A program made the translations under genes and the position numbers. DNA of 44,192 bases from Bacteroidales bacterium (GTDB lineage Bacteria > Bacteroidota > Bacteroidia > Bacteroidales > ML635J-15): the NCBI GenBank assembly GCA_028702535.1, contig JAQVOR010000011.1:1-44192 (forward strand), in the 5' to 3' direction. The notes under the pieces were generated by a model that saw only the letters and a program-made list of their open reading frames with translations, was not told where the DNA came from and searched no databases. Each line of letters starts with the position of its first letter. Position 1 is the first letter of the stretch. Positions 17,614 through 27,308 of this stretch are shown here, in pieces.

Positions 17614-19048
17614 TAGTTTCGTCTTTTTGTGTATCCTTAGAATTACTTAATGTCTGTTGAGTTTCCTCATTGGGCATTTCTATTTCTGCCTCTACTTTTA
17701 TCTCTTTTAAGTTTTCTTCGATAATTTCTTTTGTCGATTCTACAAACTCAAAAGCATTTCGCAAAGCAAGGTCGTTCTCATTTTGTAAAGCTTGATATTT
17801 TGCAAATTTAACAGCATCAGCAATTTCGAGTATTTGTCGCAACTTCATAAAATCCGTATCCACAATAACATTTTCGACTCCAAATGCCTCAAGTATTTCG
17901 GAGCTTGTCATTTCGACAGCATAAATACCAAATCTATTCTCAATATATTCACGAACGACATCGGTTAATTGCACATGAAACTCTTTAATTTGCCCTTTTG
18001 CCCATATTTTTTGATTACGGATATTTTCGAGTTTTTCAAGTGCGATAATATGTGCCGGAAGTTGAGGTTTAATTCTTAAAAATGTTGGTTTAATATCTTT
18101 TCTATAATATTTAAAGAAATATATTATTGCACCCACAACAATTAACAACAATGCAAGTGCCCACCAATACTTTGCCAAGTATATTTTAAAATAATACCAA
18201 AACTCTGCCAAGTTAAACGGAGTATTATATAACTCATCGTTAATATCTTTTATTCGATATAAAGTAAACAATGGTTGGTTTTGTTGCACTTGTTGATATT
18301 CTTGCACAAACACTGTATCTACAGAGCCTGCAACAATAAAATCTTCGGCTATTCCGCCCTTATCAACAATAAACATTTTTTGAGTTGAAGATTCGGCAAT
18401 CTTTAATATCTCTTCCTGATTATACAAACCTGTGTGTTGCGTAAGCTCTGATGAAAACAACTGAGTAAGATGTTCTTTCATTGCTTCTTTTATAATAATA
18501 AGACTGTCAGATGACACTGATTGCTTAATAGAATCTGGGATGTATTTTTCAATTTCCTTTTTAAATCCATCTTTACCAAAAGCTATAAATCCAGAGCGAT
18601 TTGCATAAATAGTGTCCACAGGAATAGTATCCAACAAGACATAAGGTTTTACAAAAATGCTGATTGAATCTGTAATATAATAATTAGTGTCTGCATTTTC
18701 GACAATCATAAAAGGAATTCCGGCGACAACATTTCTGCCAGTATCAAAAGATGTAACAAGAATGTTTTTATTATATATTCTATAATTATCGTCTTCGCTA
18801 ATTTTTGTTTTACTATCGAGCAGCACCTCTACTTGAGACGAAAGCGTGTCTTTATATTCGGGGAATAATAGCTCAAGATGTTTTGGCAAATTAGCCTCAA
18901 TATTCACTGCATTATGTTCGCCAACTATAATTGTATCTTTATCAAATTTTGCTGATAAGTTAAACTCCTGTGCATCAACAAGATTTACAGTAAAAATCAG
19001 CAATAACAGAACAAATAAATTGCGAATATTTTTATTATTTACGTTCAT
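17606..19048 (-). CDS. Bat-operon membrane protein (DUF4381-like C-terminal part, BatD-like N-terminal part)
   Basis: Signal peptide; TM segment; PAHIIALEKLENIRNQKIWAKGQIKEFHVQLTDVVREYIENRFGIYAVEMTSSEIL; position between DUF58 and batA; 8-nt overlap with batA. Confidence 0.75.
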   Translation of the reverse strand: MNVNNKNIRNLFVLLLLIFTVNLVDAQEFNLSAKFDKDTIIVGEHNAVNIEANLPKHLELLFPEYKDTLSSQVEVLLDSKTKISEDDNYRIYNKNILVTSFDTGRNVVAGIPFMIVENADTNYYITDSISIFVKPYVLLDTIPVDTIYANRSGFIAFGKDGFKKEIEKYIPDSIKQSVSSDSLIIIKEAMKEHLTQLFSSELTQHTGLYNQEEILKIAESSTQKMFIVDKGGIAEDFIVAGSVDTVFVQEYQQVQQNQPLFTLYRIKDINDELYNTPFNLAEFWYYFKIYLAKYWWALALLLIVVGAIIYFFKYYRKDIKPTFLRIKPQLPAHIIALEKLENIRNQKIWAKGQIKEFHVQLTDVVREYIENRFGIYAVEMTSSEILEAFGVENVIVDTDFMKLRQILEIADAVKFAKYQALQNENDLALRNAFEFVESTKEIIEENLKEIKVEAEIEMPNEETQQTLSNSKDTQKDETNG

Positions 19049-19087
19049 AAGTCAATATATTTCAACACGTAACAAATCATTTTAATA

Positions 19088-19951
19088 TTACCTTTTCTTA
19101 AACAAACTAACAAGCGGTTTAACATAATCTTGGCCTGTATTTACTTCAACCCAATCGACTTTTGCTTTACGAAATATAGTAGTATTAGCATCATATTGTT
19201 TATCCCACCATTTTTTGTAATTACTGCGTACCTTGGGCGATGTAGTATCAACCCATTTTAGTTGTCCAGTCTCGTTATCTTTAAAATATGCCAAACCGAT
19301 TTTTGGAAGCGTCTGTTCAAAGCTATCGTGCAATCTTATAGCAGCGACATCATGTTTATTTCCAGCAATTTTAATAGCTTCGGAAAAATCGGGAGCAATA
19401 AAATCTGATATTACAAATGCTGTGCATCTTTTCTTAATTGCGTTTGTCAGATATTTTAGTGCTTCGGTAATATCGGTTTTTTGGCTTTGTGGTTCAAAAT
19501 TCAATAATTCCAAAATAATACGCAAAATATGTTTACGTCCTTTTTTTGGTGGGATAAATTTTTCGACACGGTCGGAGAATAATATTACACCGATTTTATC
19601 ATTATTTTGCAAAGCCGAAAACGCAAGGACAGCAGAAATTTCTGTTGCTACATCCTGCTTAAACTGTACATTAGTTCCAAATTTTTTTGAACCACTAACA
19701 TCAATAAGCAACATAACAGTTAATTCGCGTTCTTCCTCAAAAACTTTTACATAAGGATGATTAAATCTAGCGGTAACGTGCCAATCTATGTCTTTTACGG
19801 GGTCTCCATATTGATATTCACGCACCTCGCTAAAAGCCATACCTCTACCTTTGAAAGCAGAATGATATTCGCCAGCAAAAACCTGACTTGTCAGTCTGCG
19901 ACTTTTAATTTCAATCTTTCTTACTTTTTTTAATAAATCTTTTGCTTCCAT
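19088..19951 (-). CDS. DUF58 domain protein
   Basis: GRGMAFSEVREYQYGDPVKDIDWHVTARFNHPYVKVFEEERELTVMLLIDVSGSKKFG is DUF58-characteristic. Confidence 0.93.
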   Translation of the reverse strand: MEAKDLLKKVRKIEIKSRRLTSQVFAGEYHSAFKGRGMAFSEVREYQYGDPVKDIDWHVTARFNHPYVKVFEEERELTVMLLIDVSGSKKFGTNVQFKQDVATEISAVLAFSALQNNDKIGVILFSDRVEKFIPPKKGRKHILRIILELLNFEPQSQKTDITEALKYLTNAIKKRCTAFVISDFIAPDFSEAIKIAGNKHDVAAIRLHDSFEQTLPKIGLAYFKDNETGQLKWVDTTSPKVRSNYKKWWDKQYDANTTIFRKAKVDWVEVNTGQDYVKPLVSLFKKR

Positions 19952-20014
19952 AAAGGATTAGTTTTCAAATAATCAATTTTCGATACACACTTCTCAATTT
20001 TAAAAAATTGTTTT

Positions 20015-21010
20015 TTATGGCACCTCAACACTATTGAGAATTTCGCTAATTATTTCTTCGCTGGTAATATTTTCGGCTTCTGCTTCGTAAGTTAATCCAA
20101 TACGATGACGCAAAACATCATGGCAAACTGCTCTAATATCTTCGGGAATAACATATCCTCTACGTCTAATAAAGGCGTAAGCTTTGGCAGCTAATGCAAG
20201 ATTTATTGAGGCACGTGGAGAACCACCAAATGAAATCATGCCAATCAATTTAGAAAGCTCATATTTTTCGGGATAACGAGTAGCAAAAACAATATCAAGT
20301 ATATATTTTTCGATTTTTTCGTCGAGATAAACTTCTCTAACTATATTACGTGCTCTAATAATATCCTCTGTTTTAATTACTGTATTAGCTTTTGGCATTT
20401 CGCTCTTAAGATTTTCTCTTATAATTAAGCGTTCTTCCTCAAACTCAGGATATTCAATTTTTAATTTAAGCATAAATCTGTCCACCTGTGCTTCGGGAAG
20501 TGGATAAGTACCTTCTTGCTCGATTGGATTTTGGGTTGCCATTACTAAAAACGGTTTATCCATTTTATAAGTCGTATCACCAATTGTAACCTGACGCTCT
20601 TGCATTGCCTCAAGCAAAGCCGATTGTACTTTCGCTGGAGATCTATTAATCTCATCGGCAAGAATAAAGTTTGCAAAAATGGGTCCTTTTTTAACAATAA
20701 ACTCTTCCTTTTTTTGAGAGTAAATCATTGTTCCAATTAAATCGGCAGGTAACAAATCGGGAGTAAACTGTACTCTTGCAAATTTTGCATTAATTGTAGT
20801 TGCTAATGTATTAATTGCAAGGGTTTTTGCCAGTCCAGGAACCCCTTCAAGTAAAATATGTCCATCAGATAAAAGACCTATCATAAGTCCCTCAAGTAAA
20901 TGACGTTGTCCCACAATTACTTTTTTCATCTCCATGTTGACAATATCAACAAAAGCACTTTCTTGTTGAATACGCTCGTTTAATTCCTTGATGTTTGTGT
21001 TATTATCCAT
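20015..21010 (-). CDS. moxR: MoxR-family AAA+ ATPase (start trimmed from 21091 to MDNNTN... at 21010)
   Basis: ILLEGVPGLAKTLAINTLA Walker A; FILADEINRSPAKVQSALLEAMQERQVT; ATQNPIEQEGTYPLPEAQVDRF. Confidence 0.93.
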   Translation of the reverse strand: MDNNTNIKELNERIQQESAFVDIVNMEMKKVIVGQRHLLEGLMIGLLSDGHILLEGVPGLAKTLAINTLATTINAKFARVQFTPDLLPADLIGTMIYSQKKEEFIVKKGPIFANFILADEINRSPAKVQSALLEAMQERQVTIGDTTYKMDKPFLVMATQNPIEQEGTYPLPEAQVDRFMLKLKIEYPEFEEERLIIRENLKSEMPKANTVIKTEDIIRARNIVREVYLDEKIEKYILDIVFATRYPEKYELSKLIGMISFGGSPRASINLALAAKAYAFIRRRGYVIPEDIRAVCHDVLRHRIGLTYEAEAENITSEEIISEILNSVEVP

Positions 21011-21177
21011 AGCTAAATTATTTAATTTTAATGTTCTAAAATCTGCACGAAAATACATGAAAAATGAATTTTTGTCAAGACTTAAACGCAATTTTTATCT
21101 TATATATTTGTTAAAAATGTTAAAGTGGTGTTAAATAACATATTTAAAAACCCCCTAAACTTGCTACATAGCCTTAA

Positions 21178-22608
21178 TTATGGATTTTGCTCCATTAAAT
21201 TATTCCCTGACATTTCGTCGGCAGGAATTTTAAAAATTGGAGCATCTGCGTTCCAATCCACACCATTGCGTAGAGGTTTTTGTAATCTTTTAAGATTATG
21301 ATATCTATCTCCCTCAAAACAAAGCTCTCTCCTCCTTTCCATTTGCACACTATCTAAAAGATTGCCTAAAGTAACAGATTCAGGGGAGTAGTTATCTGCA
21401 AATGCTCTTTCTCGCAAAGCATTATAACTATCAAAAGCATAAGTTGAGTTTCCTGCACCTCCAGCAATCAAATTAGATTCGGCTCTGATTAGATGCATTT
21501 CAGCAAGTCTAATATAAACTCTGTTAAGCGGCTGCGACATTCCTTCGACAATACTCTCATCATATTTTTTTATATAATATAATACAAAATACTTAGTAAT
21601 TAAGTTTCTGCGAGTATCATTTTCGTCATACATATTATAAATATCTGCATCTGTTTGAAAAAGCGGATTTTTTGCACGACTGTAGGCATCAATAAGGCTG
21701 TTGCTATTGTCAGTTCTAATATTAACAATTTGAAAAATCACTTCTGGATTATATTCACTTCCTGACAATTTGAAAACTTCACTAATATCATCTGCAAGCT
21801 CAAAATAACTGCTTAAAATAACTTGGTTTGAATAATCTGATGCTAAAATATAATTTCCCTTAAAGAAACAAACTCTTGCAAGCATTGCAGTTGCCGACAT
21901 TGCAGAGGCATGGCTCGTAGATGTCATAGCACCAGCATTTTCTAATAATGTTTTAGATTCCTGCAAGTCAGCAATAATATTATTATAAATAGTTTCGACA
22001 CTTGCTCTTTTAATATTTAAACTATCTGGATTAGTTGAAGGCGTAATTTTATATGGAATCCCCATTTGGTTGTTAGCACCAATTTGATTTACATTATATG
22101 GTTTTGCAAAAAATCTAACAAGTTCAAAATGACAAACTGCTCTTATAAACAGAGCCTCTCCTTTTAAGTGATTTTTTAAAACATCGAAATCGGCATCACT
22201 AACAAGCTTATTATCAATAGCATATATAACATTATTAGCTCTATTAATTGCAGAATAAGCGGTACTCCAAAAACTTGCGATCTCGCCAATTTGCGGAGAA
22301 CTTATCATTGTATATATTTCATATTTTCCAAACCTGTTAAGTTTTTGCTCATTTCCAATTTTTGTATCATCTGACAATAAATCTGCATAAATCAATGGAT
22401 TTCCACCTAAAACTGAACTGGATTGCAAACCATCATAAGCTCCATTTAAAATTAGTTGTAAATCGCGAGTACTATTTATTGCCATATCATTTGGAATTCT
22501 GTCGTTTAATTCAGTTTCCAATAATTTTTCGCACGAAGAAATGCTAATTAGCAATATAGATGCTAATATTATCTGCAATATTTTGATATTTATAATTTTC
22601 ATAATCAC
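21178..22608 (-). CDS. SusD/RagB-family outer-membrane lipoprotein
   Basis: Lipobox ISSCEKLLET; GEALFIRAVCHFELVRFFAKPYN; IRLAEMHLIRAESN; ERRRELCFEGDRYHNLKR. Confidence 0.93.
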   Translation of the reverse strand: MIMKIINIKILQIILASILLISISSCEKLLETELNDRIPNDMAINSTRDLQLILNGAYDGLQSSSVLGGNPLIYADLLSDDTKIGNEQKLNRFGKYEIYTMISSPQIGEIASFWSTAYSAINRANNVIYAIDNKLVSDADFDVLKNHLKGEALFIRAVCHFELVRFFAKPYNVNQIGANNQMGIPYKITPSTNPDSLNIKRASVETIYNNIIADLQESKTLLENAGAMTSTSHASAMSATAMLARVCFFKGNYILASDYSNQVILSSYFELADDISEVFKLSGSEYNPEVIFQIVNIRTDNSNSLIDAYSRAKNPLFQTDADIYNMYDENDTRRNLITKYFVLYYIKKYDESIVEGMSQPLNRVYIRLAEMHLIRAESNLIAGGAGNSTYAFDSYNALRERAFADNYSPESVTLGNLLDSVQMERRRELCFEGDRYHNLKRLQKPLRNGVDWNADAPIFKIPADEMSGNNLMEQNP

Positions 22609-22614
22609 AAAATT

Positions 22615-25600
22615 TTAAAATGAAACTTGAACTCCTACAATAATTGTTTGTGCTTGTGGTGTAGCAAAAGATGGTGATGCAAAAGACACATTTGAATCAG
22701 GGTCAGATGCACTTGTATTACGCACAACTTCTGGATCCCAACCTTTATAATTTGTGAATGTCCATAAATTATTACCAGACACATAAATTCTTAAATTTGA
22801 CAGATGCAATTTATTACAAACCTGTTTATTAAAGCTGTAACCTAATGATAAGCTTTTCAATCTTAAAAACGAGGCATCATATAAAAATCGTGTTGAATTT
22901 ACATAAGTTGAATATTCGTTAAGCCCTGGCACATCAGCATCCGTATTATTTTGCGAATAAGCATCAAGAATTTCGGGTCGTTGAGCAATAGATGTCCAGT
23001 CTCCTATCATTCTTTTTGCTTGGTCGTCATATATTGTGTTTCCATATTGATAAATAAAGAGAAAACCTAAATCAAAACCTTTATAACTAAAGTTGTTAGT
23101 AATACCACCAACCATTTTTGGGAACGGACTTCCAGCAGGTTTTCGATTATCGCCATAAAAATCTCCAGTTGGATTATTATAAGTCATCAAATTTCCATTA
23201 ATATCGTAATATAATTCAGTACCAGCGGTTACAAATGCGGTTTTTTGATTTCCCTCGGTATCTAAAGTTGGTGTACCATCAACATTCCAGAGAGCTATTT
23301 CGCCATCTGTACTCTGAACGCCAGCCCATTCGACCAAATAAGCAATTCCGACAGGATAATCGATAATTACACGTGCATCGCCACCAGATTTATTATCAAA
23401 AGCATCGGGAGGTAATCCTCCAACATCAGTAACCACATTTCGATTAAAAGCAATATTAAAATTAGTTGTCCATTTAAAATCTCCTTGAATATTATGTGAT
23501 GTCAAATCAAATTCAATCCCATTATTTGTAAGAGCTCCAATGTTTTGCCAAATTTTTGAATATCCTGAAGATGTTGGTAATGTAACTTGTAAAAGCAAAT
23601 CAGAACTTCGTTTATTATAATATGTCAAACTACCACTAAGTCGATTATTAAAAAATCCATAATCGACATTAACATCAAACATCACAGATTTTTCCCAACT
23701 CAATGCTGGATTTAGCAATGTTGAAGGCACAATTGCAGCCGCACCATTATATCCACCAACTGCAGAATAAAAACCAAGATGTGCATAATCATCAATATTT
23801 GCATTACCAGTAAGTCCATAGCTTGTACGCAATTTTAAGAAACTAATAGCTTTAACATCTTTGATAAAATCTTCGTCACTTATGATCCAACCAACAGAAA
23901 CTGCGGGGAATGTACCATAGCGATTATTTTCTCCAAAGCGTGAAGAACCGTCAGTACGAATACTAAAACCAGCGAGATATTTATTGTGTAATTTGTAATT
24001 CACTCTAAAAAAATACGAATCAAAAGCGAATGCAGTAGAATAGCTATATCCTGTCATATCGGATGGGTCTGCAGTTCCTGGACTTGTAAGATTATCGTTT
24101 GGAAAATTCCAACCATTTAAACCAACTCCGCTTGTATTAGATCTCTGATATGAATGTCCGGCAGTAAAGTCTGCTTCTTGATTTTTGCCAATTTTTGAAT
24201 TATAAGTAAAATAATTATTTGTAGTAAAATTAAACACATTTGTTCTGCGGTCCCAAGCCGTTGAAACCGAGCCAGTATCCTGTTTATTTCTAAAACGGAA
24301 CTCATCTTCACCCAAATTCATAAAATCGACACCAAATTCGCTTCTAAACGAGAGATTATCAAGAATATCATAATTTAGATAAATTCCAGATATAGAGCGA
24401 AAAGTATTTGCTGCAAACTGCCAATTTTCCAACTGCCATAAAGGATTTCCGTAAGGATTATAATAAGATCCATCATCATTATAAACTGGGATATAAGGCA
24501 AGTTTTGCTGTGCAAGTCCCAATCCTCCAGCATCACCAGTAGGCACACGATTATTTTTACTGTACGAAACAGACATATTTGTACCAAGGCTAAGCTTATC
24601 GGTAGCTTTATTTTCAACATTTATCCGTCCGCTTAATCTATCATAAGAATTTCCAAGCACAAATCCTTCTTCGTCACGATAAGTCATGCCGACATAGAAA
24701 TTTGTTTTCTCGCTTCCACCTTGTGCCGATGCACTTAATTCCTGCACAAAACCTCTTTGCAAAACTCGATCTATCCAATCTGTTCCACCGAGTGCAGCAA
24801 TACTATCAGCCATTGCTCGTGTAATTGAAGCACCATTTGAGGGAGTAAAAATAACTGCATTTTTTGATTCTGGGGCAAGTCCACGTCTAACTCGTGCCGA
24901 ATCACGCAAAGCAAGTTGCTCACTTGCAGAGATTAAATCAATTACATTAGCGGCTTGTGTTATTCCCGAGTAATAGTTTACATTAAACTTTGTTTTTCCA
25001 GCACTGCCCTTTTTGGTTGTTATCAACACTACACCGTTTGCTCCACGAGAACCATAGATAGATGCAGCTGCCGCATCCTTTAATATTTGAATAGATTCGA
25101 TATCATTTGGATTAAGATCTGATAAAGCATTAAAACCTGAGCCAGTATTATTAGCCGAAAAATCGCCATTAGTAACTGGAATTCCATCTATTACATATAA
25201 TGGCTGCGAACCTGCTGATATTGAGTTAGTTCCTCTCACTTTTACGTTAATAGATGAGCCAGCCATACCATTCGATGTTGTTACCTGTACACCTGCTGCA
25301 CGTCCTTGCATAGCCGATTCGAGACTTGGCAAAACTGCATCACCAATATCATCTGCTCCAATTGATGTAATCGCACCTGTAACATCACGTTTTTGTCTTC
25401 GACCATAACCAATAACAACAACATCATCTAATACAACGGCATCTTCTATCATAACTGCATCGAGTGTAATAATTTTATCCGCTTCAACAGTAACAGGAAA
25501 CTCCTGAGTTTTCATACCAATAAATGATAATTCTATTATTTGTGTACCTACTGGCACATCACTTAATGTATATTTACCATTAAAATCGGTAATTATACCA

Positions 25601-25752
25601 ATGCTTTTACCTTTCACGACAACATTTGTACCGTATAAAGGCTCAGCATTTTCGTCAGTTACAGTTCCTTTTACAGTTCCTGTCTGTGCTGATACAAGCC
25701 CGTACAGTAAAATAAAAGATAAGAATAAGGCCAATTTTAAAATTATCTTCAT
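22615..25752 (-). CDS. SusC/RagA-family TonB-linked outer membrane protein
   Basis: Carboxypeptidase-D regulatory-like N-terminus GTVKGTVTDENAEPLYGTNVVVKG; VVIGYGRRQKRDVTGAI; plug YVIDGIP...NPNDIESIQILKDAAAASIYGSRGANGVVLITTKKG. Confidence 0.96.
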   Translation of the reverse strand: MKIILKLALFLSFILLYGLVSAQTGTVKGTVTDENAEPLYGTNVVVKGKSIGIITDFNGKYTLSDVPVGTQIIELSFIGMKTQEFPVTVEADKIITLDAVMIEDAVVLDDVVVIGYGRRQKRDVTGAITSIGADDIGDAVLPSLESAMQGRAAGVQVTTSNGMAGSSINVKVRGTNSISAGSQPLYVIDGIPVTNGDFSANNTGSGFNALSDLNPNDIESIQILKDAAAASIYGSRGANGVVLITTKKGSAGKTKFNVNYYSGITQAANVIDLISASEQLALRDSARVRRGLAPESKNAVIFTPSNGASITRAMADSIAALGGTDWIDRVLQRGFVQELSASAQGGSEKTNFYVGMTYRDEEGFVLGNSYDRLSGRINVENKATDKLSLGTNMSVSYSKNNRVPTGDAGGLGLAQQNLPYIPVYNDDGSYYNPYGNPLWQLENWQFAANTFRSISGIYLNYDILDNLSFRSEFGVDFMNLGEDEFRFRNKQDTGSVSTAWDRRTNVFNFTTNNYFTYNSKIGKNQEADFTAGHSYQRSNTSGVGLNGWNFPNDNLTSPGTADPSDMTGYSYSTAFAFDSYFFRVNYKLHNKYLAGFSIRTDGSSRFGENNRYGTFPAVSVGWIISDEDFIKDVKAISFLKLRTSYGLTGNANIDDYAHLGFYSAVGGYNGAAAIVPSTLLNPALSWEKSVMFDVNVDYGFFNNRLSGSLTYYNKRSSDLLLQVTLPTSSGYSKIWQNIGALTNNGIEFDLTSHNIQGDFKWTTNFNIAFNRNVVTDVGGLPPDAFDNKSGGDARVIIDYPVGIAYLVEWAGVQSTDGEIALWNVDGTPTLDTEGNQKTAFVTAGTELYYDINGNLMTYNNPTGDFYGDNRKPAGSPFPKMVGGITNNFSYKGFDLGFLFIYQYGNTIYDDQAKRMIGDWTSIAQRPEILDAYSQNNTDADVPGLNEYSTYVNSTRFLYDASFLRLKSLSLGYSFNKQVCNKLHLSNLRIYVSGNNLWTFTNYKGWDPEVVRNTSASDPDSNVSFASPSFATPQAQTIIVGVQVSF

Positions 25753-25904
25753 ACCTAATTTTTGAATATTGAAATGTAAAAATATAAAATTTTTGCGTTA
25801 GTTGGAATTTAATAGGGTAAATTAATGATTATGTGAATATGATTTGGCATAATAATCCATTTGTGCAAAACAATTTGTTTATGATATTCGGGGAATTTCA
25901 CAAT

Positions 25905-27305
25905 TTATTTCCCTTTTTCTGCCAACAAGCCAAGTCCATAAGAATAAGCAATTGGCTTTTTTTCAGCAAATGCTACTGGAAAAGCATCTGGAAAATCTTG
26001 ACGAGCCATTTCTAGGTAATAAGATGTTTGAGAGGACTCATTATGAGGATAGATATAATATTTATATCTGTTGCCAATTTTCAATTCAACCACATCGTTA
26101 AAGCCTTGCAATTCTTCTGAGTCATTCTCGATTTTAGAACTTGCCGCACGAATTTGAATCATAAATTGGATATCTGCATTTGACATATCAGATTTTTCTT
26201 CGGATTTGAGTTTATCTTCTTCCGATTTATCTTGTTCTTTTTCAAGATTTTTGTCTCGGTTTTTTTCGTCTTTACGTTTTTGTTTTTCTATGACTTTTCT
26301 ATCCCTTCGATTTAATTCACTCTCATCAGATACATTAACAGTCCTACCAATATTCATCAAACTAAAGTTAACATACTTTTTAGGATTAAGTCTCAAATCT
26401 TTAAGCAATTTATCAAGATTTTCAGCAGCATTTTCAAGTTGTTTTGCCAATTTATCATCTTTTAACAATTGTCCAAAAGTGCCTTCTCCATTATTAACTT
26501 TTTCGATTATTGTATTAAAATCTGTAAGTGCTTTATTTGCTTGTATAATTGTTTGCGAAATATTTAAAGCAACAAGTGTATCCGAAAAAGTAGAAAGATT
26601 ATTAAGAATATTAGATATTTGCTCATGATTATTACGAAGATTCAAGGTAATAGACTCAACATTCGATAAAATTCTGGAGATTTTACCTGATTCTTTAACT
26701 AACAATGTATCAAGGCTGAATGCAGAGTGTTCGATATATGCCATTGTAGTCTTTATGCTAGCAAAACTTTTTTCAAGGTTATCTCTTGTTTCTTCGTTAA
26801 ATATATAAGAAATAATTGCAATAGCTTTTTCAATTTCTTTCATCAACTCCTCTGCCTGATTTTTAATTGGCAACATCTGCACACTAACTTGGTCTTTAAG
26901 ACTTTGCTCGACCTCACCTATCAGAGTATCATTTGGCTGGTGGAACTTTTTACTTTGTCCAAAAATCAATTCAACACCTTTAGAACCCATGAGGTCCATG
27001 CTATATATCCGAGCAATAGTTTCGTCTGGCAATAAAAATTCATTAGTGATTTCCAAAGTAATCAAGAGTTTATTATCATTATTTGGTAAGAATTTGATAT
27101 CCATCACTTGCCCAATTTTGTAACCATTTACTGTAACTGGACAGGAGTTATTAAGTCCTTCAATTCTATCGTAAAAGACATAGTAGGAGTTAGTCTTTTT
27201 AAATAAAGGTGTCCCTTTTAGGAAATTAAATCCCCAATAAGCTATCGCAAGAATAATTATTCCTGCCAATCCATACCATATATAACGTTTTTTAGATTTC
27301 TGCAT
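25905..27305 (-). CDS. MlaD/Mce-family protein with SPOR-like C-terminal module
   Basis: N-terminal TM followed by YYVFYDRIEGLNNSCPVTVNGYKIGQVMDIKFLP (MlaD/Mce domain); helical coiled region; C-terminal FMIQIRAASSKIE...YKYYIYPHNE. Confidence 0.83.
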   Translation of the reverse strand: MQKSKKRYIWYGLAGIIILAIAYWGFNFLKGTPLFKKTNSYYVFYDRIEGLNNSCPVTVNGYKIGQVMDIKFLPNNDNKLLITLEITNEFLLPDETIARIYSMDLMGSKGVELIFGQSKKFHQPNDTLIGEVEQSLKDQVSVQMLPIKNQAEELMKEIEKAIAIISYIFNEETRDNLEKSFASIKTTMAYIEHSAFSLDTLLVKESGKISRILSNVESITLNLRNNHEQISNILNNLSTFSDTLVALNISQTIIQANKALTDFNTIIEKVNNGEGTFGQLLKDDKLAKQLENAAENLDKLLKDLRLNPKKYVNFSLMNIGRTVNVSDESELNRRDRKVIEKQKRKDEKNRDKNLEKEQDKSEEDKLKSEEKSDMSNADIQFMIQIRAASSKIENDSEELQGFNDVVELKIGNRYKYYIYPHNESSQTSYYLEMARQDFPDAFPVAFAEKKPIAYSYGLGLLAEKGK

Positions 27306-27308
27306 TTC

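Noticed and set aside
25868-25880. aaacaa-t-ttgttt palindrome upstream of susC
   Set aside because: Short, AT-only palindrome in AT-rich DNA; expected by chance and not matching a known operator.
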